40,718 bases of DNA from Deltaproteobacteria bacterium GWC2_42_11 (GCA_001797495.1 MGPS01000026.1:2508-43225); one strand, 5' to 3'. Shown: positions 26,398-37,042, counted from the stretch's first letter. Numbers and translations: made by a program. Notes: generated from the sequence alone by a model not told the origin.

Positions 26398-27360
26398 ATG
26401 CACGACATCTATTCTCAGCAGAAGCAGAACCGGAGGATTACTGTTGCCCTGATGGTATGCTTTTTTATACTCCTAGGGACACTTGGTTACGCTATAGATG
26501 CCTACTCTTTCGGAACATTTGAACTGACAGGCGTACCTGTAGCGACACTGGTTGCACTGTCCATTGCAGGCATAAACAGCCTTGTGTCCTATTTCTACGG
26601 CTCTAGCATTGTATTAAAATCCCTCCATGCGCAGCCCATTGTTTTTGAAAATCCATCCCATAAACAACTCTACAATGTTGTGTCCGAGATGTGCATTGCA
26701 TCAGGCATCCCGAAACCTAAAATCTATGTCATATCTGACCCTGCGCCTAATGCCTTTGCAACAGGAAGAAATCCGGAGAATGCAAGCATAGGTGTTACAC
26801 AAGGGCTATTGGATACAATGAATAGAGAAGAACTTCAGGCAGTAGTTGCCCATGAAATGGGGCATATAAAAAACTATGATATATTGACAATGACTGTTGT
26901 AACAGTCCTTGTTGGAACTATTGTGCTTTTATCTGACTGGGCGACAAGGTCGTGGAGATACGGCGGGATAAGGACAAAACGAGATTCTAAAAGCAAGGGC
27001 ATGCATCCTGTAATCCTAATCCTCATCATACTTCTAATCCTCATCGCACCTATCCTTTCAAGGATAATTGCAATGTCTGTTTCAAGACAGCGGGAATACC
27101 AGGCGGATACAAGTTCTGCTGAATTCACCAGGAATCCCACTGCACTTGCAAGCGCATTGGAAAAAATAGCACAATCAACATCACCTGTTAAAACAGCACA
27201 TAAGGCTACTGCACACCTTTTTATAAGCGACCCGCTGCACAGGAAACTGGACGATAAAGAGGGTATGTTTGCAGACATCTTTTCAACCCACCCACCGATA
27301 CAGAAAAGGATAGAGAGACTGAAGAGGATGGCATATGGCTATACAACAGCAAGAGGATAA
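26398..27360 (+). CDS. htpX: M48 family metalloprotease, HtpX-like
   Basis: VVAHEMGHIKNYDIL (HExxH), NAFATGRNPENASIGVTQGLL, FSTHPPIQKRIERL. Confidence 0.92.
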   Translation: MHDIYSQQKQNRRITVALMVCFFILLGTLGYAIDAYSFGTFELTGVPVATLVALSIAGINSLVSYFYGSSIVLKSLHAQPIVFENPSHKQLYNVVSEMCIASGIPKPKIYVISDPAPNAFATGRNPENASIGVTQGLLDTMNREELQAVVAHEMGHIKNYDILTMTVVTVLVGTIVLLSDWATRSWRYGGIRTKRDSKSKGMHPVILILIILLILIAPILSRIIAMSVSRQREYQADTSSAEFTRNPTALASALEKIAQSTSPVKTAHKATAHLFISDPLHRKLDDKEGMFADIFSTHPPIQKRIERLKRMAYGYTTARG

Positions 27361-27955
27361 AAGCAGTCTCTGTCCGTCTTGCGGCGGTCAGATGAAACAT
27401 GTATATGCAGAGGCTAACTACGGCAGGTACCTTTTACTTGACCAGTGCCAGGACTGCGGCGGGATATGGTTTGACAGGTGGGAACTTTACCATTTAAAGG
27501 ATGAAGAGGCACACCGTCTTGACCCTGTTGACAAAGAGAAACTACTTATGCCTGCACCGCATTCAGTCGAAGCCGGGATATGCCCTGTATGCCGGGTTAA
27601 GATGGAGTCGTTTAAAGACCCGAACCTCCCCGAAGATGCCAGGATAGAACGATGTCCACAGTGTAATGGCCTATGGCTGAACAGGGGTGAACTTATGAAA
27701 TATGTAAACCACAGGATGTCAATAAAGAAGAAGGGAAATAACACAGCACACCCCATAACTCCCTTAACACCTGAGTTGCAGCAGGAGAGACTAAAGGTCC
27801 TCCAGAACATGGGTAATGTCCTGTCCGCAAAGATAACTTTAGATTCATACGAAGAGGCAGCGCTCGGTGCGGAGGAGATGGACAGGAAAGAACTTGCAAA
27901 GGATATGGTCTTTATAATCCTCCAGATGCTCTTAAGAATGATATTAAAATTCTAA
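27335..27955 (+). CDS. zf-TFIIB domain protein, two zinc-finger modules
   Basis: CPSCGGQMKHV...CQDCGGIWFDRWEL and CPVCRVKM...CPQCNGLWLNRGEL. Confidence 0.85.
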   Translation: MAIQQQEDKSSLCPSCGGQMKHVYAEANYGRYLLLDQCQDCGGIWFDRWELYHLKDEEAHRLDPVDKEKLLMPAPHSVEAGICPVCRVKMESFKDPNLPEDARIERCPQCNGLWLNRGELMKYVNHRMSIKKKGNNTAHPITPLTPELQQERLKVLQNMGNVLSAKITLDSYEEAALGAEEMDRKELAKDMVFIILQMLLRMILKF

Positions 27956-27965
27956 TACAGGGCAG

Positions 27966-29093
27966 TTAAATCCCGAGGTCGGTCCTGAATTCCATAAGTT
28001 TCATAATATCCCGCCGTGTGATTATGCCTGCGAGTCTGTCACCATCCATTGCAATCAGTCTCCCTCTCCCGAGGTTTATCATCTTTGTCAGTACATCCAT
28101 CACACTGTCACCCACCCCTACTATCATCTCATTCATATTACTGTCCATAACATCCCTCACGAGCGTATTCCCCCATTTTTCTTTCGGGACATTCCTTACA
28201 TCATTAAGAGTAAGCATGCCGACTACCTGCCCGTCTGATACAACAGGGAAACCTATAAAGTGATGAACAAAAAAGAAGTCATCCACCACTTTTTCAATGG
28301 TATAGTCATACCTCACAATTATAACATTTCTTGTCATGGCATCATTAACCTCCACGCCTGACAACACATTCTTCAGCAGCACCTGCTGGTAACCGCTTTC
28401 TGCTGCCTGATGCAGAAAGAGACCTATAAATACAGACCACATGCCGCCAAGAAAGTTTGCAGCAAACAGTATCTGCACTATGCCGAAAAATATCAACAGC
28501 ATTGCAAAGCCTTTACCAATGCTGCTTGTCAATGCAGTTGCCTTTCTTATATCATTTGTCTTCCACCACCACAAAGCCCTCAATACCCTTCCTCCGTCCA
28601 GCGGGAAACCAGGGATAAGGTTAAATACCACAAGGACTATGTTTATCAGAACAAGATAATCAAGCACTGCGGTTATAAACGGCGCTGTAAATACTGACTC
28701 AATAATATTTTTTAAAAGCCAGAACAGCGCTGCAAGGAATATGCTGGAAATGGGTCCTGCAATGGCAACCTTGAATTCTACAGCAGGGTCGTCAGGCTCC
28801 CGTGTGAGTCTGGCGACACCGCCAAATATAAAAAGTGTAATTTCTCTTATATCAAGCCCGAGCCTGTTTGCAACATATGAATGGCTGAGTTCATGGAAGA
28901 GGACAGAGACAAAGAGCAGGACAGACGAGACTATGCCCAATATAATGTAAACCATCCTGCCCTGTCCAGGATAGTGCATAGGGAAATACCCCACTGCAAG
29001 ACTCCACACAACAAGGCTGAATATGACAAACCATGTAATATCCAGCGAAATCTGTATGCCAAGTATCCTGAATAATTTTATGCCTTTTGCCAT
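27966..29093 (-). CDS. Site-2 protease (M50) with CBS domains
   Basis: LFHELSHSYVANRLG (HExxH), NLIPGFPLDGGRVLRALWW, C-terminal CBS pair. Confidence 0.92.
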   Translation of the reverse strand: MAKGIKLFRILGIQISLDITWFVIFSLVVWSLAVGYFPMHYPGQGRMVYIILGIVSSVLLFVSVLFHELSHSYVANRLGLDIREITLFIFGGVARLTREPDDPAVEFKVAIAGPISSIFLAALFWLLKNIIESVFTAPFITAVLDYLVLINIVLVVFNLIPGFPLDGGRVLRALWWWKTNDIRKATALTSSIGKGFAMLLIFFGIVQILFAANFLGGMWSVFIGLFLHQAAESGYQQVLLKNVLSGVEVNDAMTRNVIIVRYDYTIEKVVDDFFFVHHFIGFPVVSDGQVVGMLTLNDVRNVPKEKWGNTLVRDVMDSNMNEMIVGVGDSVMDVLTKMINLGRGRLIAMDGDRLAGIITRRDIMKLMEFRTDLGI

Positions 29094-29195
29094 AATCCCG
29101 GTCTTATTCCAGATTTGTTTGCTGCAAGGGGAGCGAAAAACTTAAAACGAAAAATGAAAAACAAAGGTACATTAGTTTTACACTTTTCGCTTTAT

Positions 29196-29456
29196 TTAAA
29201 AATGCCCCATCTTGGGTGGTGCCTTCTTGCATACCCTGTTCAGTTCTTCCAGAAGAGGTTCTTCATGACAATCATGCATTGCAGCAAGGAATTCTATTGA
29301 TTCTGTCCTTGAACCAGGTATGGACAGGCAGTATTCCCCGAGATGTTTCTTAAACACATCTTCTGCTTTCTGGTTAGCCTCAACAACCTCACCGACAATC
29401 ATCTTGCCGTTGATAATACCTTCACCTTCTACTTTGTGATGGTGCTTACCTGCCAT
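29196..29456 (-). CDS. Small hypothetical protein downstream of nuoN
   Basis: 86-aa ORF directly after nuoN on the same strand; balanced composition (MAGKHHHKVEGEGIINGKMIVGEVVEANQKAEDVF...). Confidence 0.55.
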   Translation of the reverse strand: MAGKHHHKVEGEGIINGKMIVGEVVEANQKAEDVFKKHLGEYCLSIPGSRTESIEFLAAMHDCHEEPLLEELNRVCKKAPPKMGHF

Positions 29457-29458
29457 GA

Positions 29459-30898
29459 TTAGTTCCCTCTGAACAGAACCTTTGCTATCTCCATAACCCA
29501 GTCTGTAAATGGTCCCGGATATATGCCAAGAATAAGTGTTGCAATATTTATGCTGTATAAAAGCGCAGTATCAACGGTGCCTATCTTTATAGGCAAATTG
29601 ACCTTAGGCGGTAAAAGATATACCCTCTTTATTACAAGCAGGAAATAGTACATTGCAGCAATCGCCATCAGAACGCCGACAACTGCAAGCCACATAAGTC
29701 CTTCTTTAACAACTGCAGCGATAAGATATAGTTTTGCTATAAAACCGCCGAGCGGAGGCACGCCTGCAAGGGACAAAAGACCTATAAAAAGTGTTGCTGC
29801 AAGGAGCGGTGAACGTCTGCTTAACCCTGCATATGCATCTATGCTGTCACTGCCTTCACTATTGTAAAATATAACAATCGCCAGAAATGTGCCTGATATT
29901 GCAAAAAGGTATGCAAGGAGATAGAACATTACAGAGCCGCTGCCCAGGACAGAACCTGCGGCAATACCCATCAGGAGATAACCTGCTGAACCAATACCTG
30001 CATAGGCAAGCATCCTCTTTATATTCTTCTGCGGCATTGCAGCAAGGTTGCCAAGTAAAAGTGTTGAGGCTGAGATGACAGATATGAATAACACCCACTG
30101 CGGCTTTATACTGCCGAGTGCCGTGAACATCACCCTCATAAGTATTACAAAGCCTGCTGCCTTTGAACCTGCTGCAAGTAAGGCGGTTACAGGCGTGGGT
30201 GCGCCCTGATAGACATCAGGCGCCCATACATGGAACGGTATTGATGCTATCTTGAATGTAAGACCTGTAACAACAAGGATAAGCCCTATTGCCAGGAAAC
30301 CGCTCATTTCCTTGCCTGTCAATATCCTTGATATGCTGGTAAATTCTGTAGAGCCGGTTGCACCATAGAGGTATGTTATCCCGTACAGCAAAAAACCTGA
30401 TGCAAGGGCGCCGGTGATAAGGTATTTTAAACCTGCCTCGACAGAGGCTGATTCCTCCTTTGTATAGCATGCGAGTATATAGAGTGTAACAGCGAGGAAT
30501 TCGAGCGACACATAAAGGCTGATGAAGTCATTTGATGATGCCATGAACATCATCGCAAGAACTGCAAAGAGGATAAGGGCATAAAATTCCCCCTTAAAGT
30601 TTTTTACCTTTTCTTCATATAACATCGCCATGTAGAGTATAACTATGCCTGTCAACAGGAAAAGCACCTTAAAGAATATAGAAACACCGTCTTGTATAAA
30701 GAGTCCAAATAATGTTGTGCCTGTAACACCTGAATTTATTATAAGCACATTTATTGCAGCAAGAGAGCCTATTATGCCAAGTCTTGCAAGGTGTTTTCTC
30801 TCGCTGCCTTTTGGCATAACAAGGTCTATGCCTATGATTACAAATGCAAAGAGTGTTATAAATATTTCAGGTAAAAATAATTTGATGTTCACATCCAT
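29459..30898 (-). CDS. nuoN: NADH-quinone oxidoreductase subunit N
   Basis: ASIPFHVWAPDVYQGAPTPVTALLAAGSKAAGF. Confidence 0.95.
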   Translation of the reverse strand: MDVNIKLFLPEIFITLFAFVIIGIDLVMPKGSERKHLARLGIIGSLAAINVLIINSGVTGTTLFGLFIQDGVSIFFKVLFLLTGIVILYMAMLYEEKVKNFKGEFYALILFAVLAMMFMASSNDFISLYVSLEFLAVTLYILACYTKEESASVEAGLKYLITGALASGFLLYGITYLYGATGSTEFTSISRILTGKEMSGFLAIGLILVVTGLTFKIASIPFHVWAPDVYQGAPTPVTALLAAGSKAAGFVILMRVMFTALGSIKPQWVLFISVISASTLLLGNLAAMPQKNIKRMLAYAGIGSAGYLLMGIAAGSVLGSGSVMFYLLAYLFAISGTFLAIVIFYNSEGSDSIDAYAGLSRRSPLLAATLFIGLLSLAGVPPLGGFIAKLYLIAAVVKEGLMWLAVVGVLMAIAAMYYFLLVIKRVYLLPPKVNLPIKIGTVDTALLYSINIATLILGIYPGPFTDWVMEIAKVLFRGN

Positions 30899-30899
30899 A

Positions 30900-32411
30900 T
30901 CACATGCCTGCCTTTGCTATCGTGCTTACACCGTTTATTTTATCAACAAGGGGTACAACCCCTGTATTTATCACATCTATAAGTATTGCCGGATAAAAGC
31001 CGACTATGAAAAGTACTGCTATCAGCACAATATAAGGGAACCTCTCGACAAATGTCGTTGCATCCTTCAGATGCTCCCACTCTGGCATAGACTGGCAGAA
31101 GAAGACATTCCTCAAAGCCCTTAACATATATGTTGCGGTTATTATGATCCCGAATACAGCAATAACTGTCTGAAATGGATATGTCCTGAATGCACCGATG
31201 AATATCATGAGTTCAGAGACAAAGTTTGCAAGGCCCGGAAGCCCTGAGGATGCAAACCCCATCACAGCAAACGCTACAGCGATAAAAGGCATCTTGTGTG
31301 CCAACCCTGAAAAATCGTATGCCATACGTGTATGAGCCTGGTCATAGACATACCCTATTAAGGCGAATGCGAGCGCTGTCATTATACCGTGGGCAAACAT
31401 AAGCAGGACAGCGCCATTCATGCCGATGTAATTAAGTGTTGCCATGCCTAAAAGGACATAACCCATATGGCTTGAAGAGGAATAACCTATCATAAACTTC
31501 ATATCCTTCCTGGTCATTGCCACCACACCGCCGTAGAATATATTTATAAGGCAGAGTACTGCCACAACAGGCATCCAGAACTGTGCACCCTCAGGAAGAA
31601 GCCCCATCGCTATCCTTATTATACCGTAAGCGCCGAGTTTCATCAGAACCCCTGCATGAAGCATGCTTACAGCAGACGGGGCTGCTGCATGACCTATGGG
31701 CGACCATGAATGGAACGGTGCAAGTGGGACAAGGACACCGAAGCCAAACAGCATCGGCAGGAATACCCATTTCTGATAGTTGGCTTCGAAACTGAGTTTT
31801 CCAATCTGGGTCATATCAAATGTATATTGCCCTGTCATCTGCCCTGCTGTAAAATAAATTGAGAGAATGCCGAGGAGTGCAAACACAGCGCCGAAACTTA
31901 AATACAATGTCAGTTTCATTGTTGCATATTCCCTGTTTGCGCTCCCCCATATTCCTATGAGCGGATACATCGGGATAACAGCAAGTTCATAGAAGAGATA
32001 GAAGAATACGAGGTCAAGAGATGTGAATACGCCAAACACACCGCTTACAAGGAGAAGGAGAAATATATAATGCTCCTTTATCCTGTGCTTTATGCCTACC
32101 CATGAAACGAACACACCTGTAAATATAACAAAGGATGTAAGCACAACCATAGCAACGCTTATGCCGTCAACACCAAGATGGTATGAAATCCCTAAAGACT
32201 TTACCCATTCTATCTTTTCAACAAACTGATAGCCTCCCTTTGCTTTATCGTATGCAAAGAGGATGTAAAGGGCAAACATAAGTGATATTGATGTAGCAGA
32301 AACAGCAATGCCCCTTATCAACTTAATAGATTCCTCTTTAACGAACATGAGGACAATACATGCTGCAAGCGGCGAAAGCATTATTATTGATAGGATTGGA
32401 AGACCTTCCAT
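30900..32411 (-). CDS. nuoM: NADH-quinone oxidoreductase subunit M
   Basis: YHLGVDGISVAMVVLTSF, VPLAPFHSWSPIGHAAAPSAVSMLHAGVLMKLGAYG. Confidence 0.95.
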   Translation of the reverse strand: MEGLPILSIIMLSPLAACIVLMFVKEESIKLIRGIAVSATSISLMFALYILFAYDKAKGGYQFVEKIEWVKSLGISYHLGVDGISVAMVVLTSFVIFTGVFVSWVGIKHRIKEHYIFLLLLVSGVFGVFTSLDLVFFYLFYELAVIPMYPLIGIWGSANREYATMKLTLYLSFGAVFALLGILSIYFTAGQMTGQYTFDMTQIGKLSFEANYQKWVFLPMLFGFGVLVPLAPFHSWSPIGHAAAPSAVSMLHAGVLMKLGAYGIIRIAMGLLPEGAQFWMPVVAVLCLINIFYGGVVAMTRKDMKFMIGYSSSSHMGYVLLGMATLNYIGMNGAVLLMFAHGIMTALAFALIGYVYDQAHTRMAYDFSGLAHKMPFIAVAFAVMGFASSGLPGLANFVSELMIFIGAFRTYPFQTVIAVFGIIITATYMLRALRNVFFCQSMPEWEHLKDATTFVERFPYIVLIAVLFIVGFYPAILIDVINTGVVPLVDKINGVSTIAKAGM

Positions 32412-32459
32412 TAAACCTCCGTATTAAACAGTAATCAGTAAAAGATCATTCTGTTATAA

Positions 32460-32583
32460 GTTTACGCTCAAAAATTGCCCAGATGCAAGGCGGAGCAAGG
32501 CTTCAAGCGAGGCATACTTTTTAGTATGTTGAGCGAAAAAGCCGCAGCGACAACGCAGTAGATAGGCATTTTTCAGCGTAAAC
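32460..32583. repeat. Dispersed palindromic repeat family R, copy R3 (between nuoL and nuoM)
   Basis: GTTTACGCTCAAAAATTGCCCAGATGCAAGGCGGAGCAAGGCTTCAAGCGAGGCATACTTTTTAGTATG ... GGCATTTTTCAGCGTAAAC. Confidence 0.9.
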
Positions 32584-32589
32584 TCCCTT

Positions 32590-34437
32590 TTATAGCACCC
32601 CAAAGAACAAAACCAGCACCACAACGCCTGCAACCATTACAAGGGCATAGTGCTGAAGTTTACCTGTTGTTGTAAGTCTTAAAACCTTGCCTGTTTCTCT
32701 TGTAAGATATGCAAATCCGTTTACAAAGAAAATTATTATAAAATTAACCTCTGCAAAATTGCATATCCTGCCTATACCGTTATAAACCTTCGCCACAATG
32801 ATATTGTCATAAAATTCATCAAAATAAAATTTATTGTGTGCAAGATTATACAATACGTTCTTTGCAAGCGGGTCGCTCTTTAATTCTTTGCAGTAAACAA
32901 TATATCCAAGTGCAATACCTGCAATAACAACTGCTGTTGAAAGCCCTGCAACAAAAAGATTAAAGCCATGTTCCCCATGCCCGCCATGTAATGGTCCTGC
33001 AATGTATGAACCAAAGTTCGGTTCAATCCACGGCATCCCTGCAAAACCAGCAACAACTGCAAAAAAGGCAAGTATGACTAACGGCACTGTCATTACAGAC
33101 GGAGACTCATGAGGATGTCCATGATATCTTCCTTTACCAAAAAATGTTACAAATACAAGCCTTGTCATAAAGAATGCTGACACAAAGGCAACCAGTATGC
33201 CTATTGTAAAAAGGAAATAGTGGTGTGATGTAAATGCTATCGTAAGTATTTCATCCTTGCTCCAGAACCCGCTGAACGGAAATACGCCTGCCATTGCAAG
33301 CGAGCCGAGTATGAATGTAGTACCTGTTGTCTTGAGTTTCTTAAATACATCCCCCATCTCCCATATATCCTGCGTGTGAAGTGCATGAATCACACTTCCT
33401 GCTGCAAGGAAGAGAAGTGCCTTGAAGAATGCGTGGGTTGTAAGATAGAACATGCCTGCTGTCATGCCGCCCACACCCATTGCCATAACCATGTAACCAA
33501 GTGACGAGAGTGTGGAATATGCAATGACCCGCTTTATGTCGTTTTGCGCCACTGCAATAACCGCAGCAAGGAGGGCTGTAAACCCGCCTATGTATGCAAC
33601 CACTTCCATTGCATCAGGTGAAAAATGGTAAAGGAGTGATGTCCTTGCCAAAAGATAAACACCTGCAGCAACCATTGTTGCAGCATGAATCAGCGCTGAA
33701 ACAGGCGTAGGACCTTCCATTGCATCAGGCAGCCATACATGGAGAGGAAACTGTGCAGACTTGCCAATAGCGCCGCAGAATATAAGGAGAGCGGCAATAT
33801 AAATTGTTGATTCAGGTATTCCGCCCTTTTCCAGTATGTGGTTTATCTCTATAAAATTAAATGTGCCTGTTGCCTGAAACAGAACAAATATTCCGAGAAT
33901 GAAGCCGAAGTCCCCAACCCTGTTTACAAGGAATGCCTTTTTTGCAGCATCAGATGCAGACGGCTTTTCAAAATAGTATCCTATCAGGAGATATGATGAC
34001 AGACCAACAAGTTCCCAGAATATATATATCTGTATGAAGTTGTTTGCAAGCACTATACCGAGCATCGAGAATATAAACAGGGACATACACGCAAAGAACC
34101 TTGAATAGCCATGCTCACCGTGCATATATCCCCTTGAATATATGTGTATGAGCGAACCGACAAATGTAACGACAAAGAGCATCAGGATGCTGAGCGGGTC
34201 AAGGAGCGTCCCTATCTCAACATGAAGTCCCGGAATGTTTATCCATGAAAAACCCTGTTCAACAGGTTTCATGTGCGGGTCTTTGAGCAGTGTCAGAATT
34301 GGGTCTATGGACAATATAAAGCAGAGGACAACAGCGCCTATTGAGACATAGGAACTCAAGTCCTTCTGCTTCCTAGTAACAAAGGTGATAAGGACTGCTG
34401 CTATTAAAGGTATGAATAGTATTAGCCAACTTACCAT
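32590..34437 (-). CDS. nuoL: NADH-quinone oxidoreductase subunit L
   Basis: SAQFPLHVWLPDAMEGPTPVSALIHAATMVAAGVYLLAR. Confidence 0.96.
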   Translation of the reverse strand: MVSWLILFIPLIAAVLITFVTRKQKDLSSYVSIGAVVLCFILSIDPILTLLKDPHMKPVEQGFSWINIPGLHVEIGTLLDPLSILMLFVVTFVGSLIHIYSRGYMHGEHGYSRFFACMSLFIFSMLGIVLANNFIQIYIFWELVGLSSYLLIGYYFEKPSASDAAKKAFLVNRVGDFGFILGIFVLFQATGTFNFIEINHILEKGGIPESTIYIAALLIFCGAIGKSAQFPLHVWLPDAMEGPTPVSALIHAATMVAAGVYLLARTSLLYHFSPDAMEVVAYIGGFTALLAAVIAVAQNDIKRVIAYSTLSSLGYMVMAMGVGGMTAGMFYLTTHAFFKALLFLAAGSVIHALHTQDIWEMGDVFKKLKTTGTTFILGSLAMAGVFPFSGFWSKDEILTIAFTSHHYFLFTIGILVAFVSAFFMTRLVFVTFFGKGRYHGHPHESPSVMTVPLVILAFFAVVAGFAGMPWIEPNFGSYIAGPLHGGHGEHGFNLFVAGLSTAVVIAGIALGYIVYCKELKSDPLAKNVLYNLAHNKFYFDEFYDNIIVAKVYNGIGRICNFAEVNFIIIFFVNGFAYLTRETGKVLRLTTTGKLQHYALVMVAGVVVLVLFFGVL

Positions 34438-34446
34438 TTTAAACTC

Positions 34447-34749
34447 CTAGTGTTTCATCTCATCAAGTTCTTCAATATAAACTGTCTTACGCTGCCTATA
34501 GACTGCAACAAGTATCGCAAGCCCTACAGCGACCTCTGCTGCAGCAACAGTTATTGTGAATACAACAAATATCCTCCCTGTCATTGACTGAAGGAAATGC
34601 GAAAATGCAGCAAGGCTTATATTTATTGAGTTAAACATTAACTCAAGCGACATCAATACGATTATTATGTTCCTGCGAAGCAGCACACCTGCAATGCCGA
34701 TGGAGAACAGTATCAAACTTAATATTAGATAATGGGATAAAGTAATCAT
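34447..34749 (-). CDS. nuoK: NADH-quinone oxidoreductase subunit K
   Basis: MITLSHYLILSLILFSIGIAGVLLRRNIIIVLMSLELMFNSINI; residues before this in the supplied ORF are repeat-derived. Confidence 0.93.
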   Translation of the reverse strand: MITLSHYLILSLILFSIGIAGVLLRRNIIIVLMSLELMFNSINISLAAFSHFLQSMTGRIFVVFTITVAAAEVAVGLAILVAVYRQRKTVYIEELDEMKH

Positions 34750-34756
34750 AAAAATA

Positions 34757-34811
34757 CAGTTGGCAGTTGGCAATCGGCAGTTGTGCACACTGCAAACTGG
34801 CAACTGCAAAC
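34757..34811. repeat. Heptamer inverted array P8 upstream of nuoK
   Basis: CAGTTGGCAGTTGGCAATCGGCAGTTGTGCACACTGCAAACTGGCAACTG. Confidence 0.8.
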
Positions 34812-34823
34812 TTTTTTAGTGTT

Positions 34824-35327
34824 TTATTTCCTCTCCTTCATAACCAAAACTATTGCGCCTACCATTGCTACTAACAAGAGCAGGGATATAACCTCAAACG
34901 GAAATACATATTTTGTATAAAGCAGTTCTCCTGTAACCTCTATATTTTTAACAAGTTCTGCCTCAGTATATTTGCCGAGAGGCGCATCAAGTTTACCTCT
35001 TGCAAGTCCAAGTCCAATCACAAATATAAGCCCTACTACAACAATAATTGCTATAGGGCTCTGGTGATGGAGATACTCTCCAAACCTTTCCCTCCCCAGA
35101 TCCAATATCAGCACTGCGAAAAGGAACAGGACCATGACAGCGCCTACATATACGAATATCTGCACAGCAGCAAGAAACGGCGACCGCAGCAGCACAAAAA
35201 GCGCTGCCACCTGCAGAAAGCAGACCATCAGGAATATGGCGCTGTGCACAGGGTTTCTAATAGAGATAACCGCTATTGCAGATGCTAGAGCAACTATTGC
35301 AAATATGTAGAAAAAGATTAGTTCCAT
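34824..35327 (-). CDS. nuoJ: NADH-quinone oxidoreductase subunit J
   Basis: NPVHSAIFLMVCFLQVAALFVLLRSPFLAAVQIFVYVGAVMVLFLFAVLIL. Confidence 0.95.
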   Translation of the reverse strand: MELIFFYIFAIVALASAIAVISIRNPVHSAIFLMVCFLQVAALFVLLRSPFLAAVQIFVYVGAVMVLFLFAVLILDLGRERFGEYLHHQSPIAIIVVVGLIFVIGLGLARGKLDAPLGKYTEAELVKNIEVTGELLYTKYVFPFEVISLLLLVAMVGAIVLVMKERK

Positions 35328-35356
35328 AGTTGTTACAAGTGCCAGTTTCTTTTATG

Positions 35357-35480
35357 GTTCATGCTCAAAAATTGCCCAGATGCAAGGCGGAGCAAGGCTT
35401 CAAGCGAGGCATACTTTTGAGTATGTTGAGCGCAGAAGCCGAAGCGACAACACAGCAGATGGGCAATTTTCAGCGTGAAC
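35357..35480. repeat. Dispersed palindromic repeat family R, copy R4 (between nuoI and nuoJ)
   Basis: GTTCATGCTCAAAAATTGCCCAGATGCAAGGCGGAGCAAGG ... GGGCAATTTTCAGCGTGAAC. Confidence 0.9.
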
Positions 35481-35481
35481 A

Positions 35482-36048
35482 CTACCACCACCTCTTCTTT
35501 TTTGTCAAATCAGGTCTAACCCTGATTCCTTCCTTGTTTCTTTCGAGTTTTGCCTTTACCACATAACCACCTTCAAACTCAGCAGGTATCTCTATCGGCG
35601 CCAGGAGCCTATGTTTATCTGCCTTGGCGCAGTCCAGAGAAAAACATGCAAGTTCATATTCCCTTCCCATCCTTACTGCTGTTGTAGGACAGGCATCTTC
35701 ACATAATCCGCAGAACATGCATCTCACAAGATTTATTTCATATACCTGTGCAACCCTGTCAGTAATACCTATGCCTGTATTATCTTCCATCGGTATAACG
35801 GTTATGCATTTTGTAGGACATGCCTTACTACAAAGTTCACATGCAACGCAAAGTTCTCTCCCCTGTGAATCCCTGTTTAGAGTATGAAGCCCCCTGAATC
35901 TCTGGTATGGAATCCATTTCTCTTCGTCAGGATACCTGATTGTAATGGTCTTTGACACATTGTATTTAAAGGTCAGAGAAAGACCTTTGATGAGGTCAAT
36001 GAAGAAGACCTTTTTCAAAATGTCAACTATCCCTGAATTTGCACTCAT
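35482..36048 (-). CDS. nuoI: NADH-quinone oxidoreductase subunit I
   Basis: CVACELCSKACPTKCI and CMFCGLCEDACPTTAV 4Fe-4S motifs; start moved to MSANSGIVDILKK. Confidence 0.93.
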   Translation of the reverse strand: MSANSGIVDILKKVFFIDLIKGLSLTFKYNVSKTITIRYPDEEKWIPYQRFRGLHTLNRDSQGRELCVACELCSKACPTKCITVIPMEDNTGIGITDRVAQVYEINLVRCMFCGLCEDACPTTAVRMGREYELACFSLDCAKADKHRLLAPIEIPAEFEGGYVVKAKLERNKEGIRVRPDLTKKKRWW

Positions 36049-37037
36049 ATTACAAACAACCCTGTAATTAAGATATTTACAAGCGAAAGCGGCAGCAATA
36101 TCTTCCATCCTATTGTCATCAACTGGTCATAACGGTATCTCGGGAATGTGAACCTCACCCACATGAAAAAATATATAAACGCTGAAACCTTTATGAGGAA
36201 CCAGACAATAGGGGGAAGTATCGCATGCCCGCTCCACCCGCCAAAAAACAGGATAACTGCCAGTACAGACATCAATACCATTGCAACATATTCAGCGAGC
36301 ATAAAGAATGAAAAACGCATTGAACTGTATTCTACATGATAGCCTGCGGCTAACGTGCCTTCATCCTCTGAAAGGTCAAATGGAATCCTGTTTATCTCTG
36401 CCAGACCTGCAATGATGAATATTATGAACCCCAGCGGCTGATAGCATATATTCCATGTGGATACCTTCTGTGAATTGACTATATCAACAAGGCTTAAAGA
36501 GTTTGAAACCATCACAACGCCGATTGCTGCAAAACTTAAGGCAAGTTCATAACTTATCATCTGGGCAGATGACCGCATACTGCCGAGGAGTGCATATTTG
36601 CTGTTAGATGCCCAGCCTCCGAATATAAGCCCGTACACACCTATGCCTGCAACCGCAAGTATATACAATATCCCGACATTCATATCTGATATATAAAGTG
36701 TTATCTCTCTGCCTAAAACTGTAATCTTGTCACCAACAGGCACAGTAGCAAATGTCAGGAATATCGGCACAAGCGAGATAATCGGCGCCAGTTTGAACAG
36801 CCATTTGTCTGCTTTGTCAGGGATAATGTCTTCCTTGAACATAAGTTTTATCATGTCAGCAATAGGCTGCAAAATACCGTGCCAGCCCACCCTGAAAGGT
36901 CCAAGCCGTAGTTGTATATGTCCTGCAACCTTTCTCTCAATCCATGTCAAAGGGATTGGCAGGGCAAAGAGTATGCTGCTCACAAGGATAACCTTGACTG
37001 TTATCAGGGCGACTTCTATGAGTGTGTTTATGTCCAT
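36045..37037 (-). CDS. nuoH: NADH-quinone oxidoreductase subunit H
   Basis: WIERKVAGHIQLRLGPFRVGWHGILQPIADMIKLMFKED. Confidence 0.96.
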   Translation of the reverse strand: MDINTLIEVALITVKVILVSSILFALPIPLTWIERKVAGHIQLRLGPFRVGWHGILQPIADMIKLMFKEDIIPDKADKWLFKLAPIISLVPIFLTFATVPVGDKITVLGREITLYISDMNVGILYILAVAGIGVYGLIFGGWASNSKYALLGSMRSSAQMISYELALSFAAIGVVMVSNSLSLVDIVNSQKVSTWNICYQPLGFIIFIIAGLAEINRIPFDLSEDEGTLAAGYHVEYSSMRFSFFMLAEYVAMVLMSVLAVILFFGGWSGHAILPPIVWFLIKVSAFIYFFMWVRFTFPRYRYDQLMTIGWKILLPLSLVNILITGLFVI

Positions 37038-37042
37038 AGTTC

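Noticed and set aside
34750-34809. N-terminal extension MQLPVCSVHNCRLPTANCIF of the supplied nuoK ORF as another repeat-derived signal
   Set aside because: NuoK homologs begin at MITLSHYLI-like sequence; the upstream codons are array P8 and are probably untranslated.
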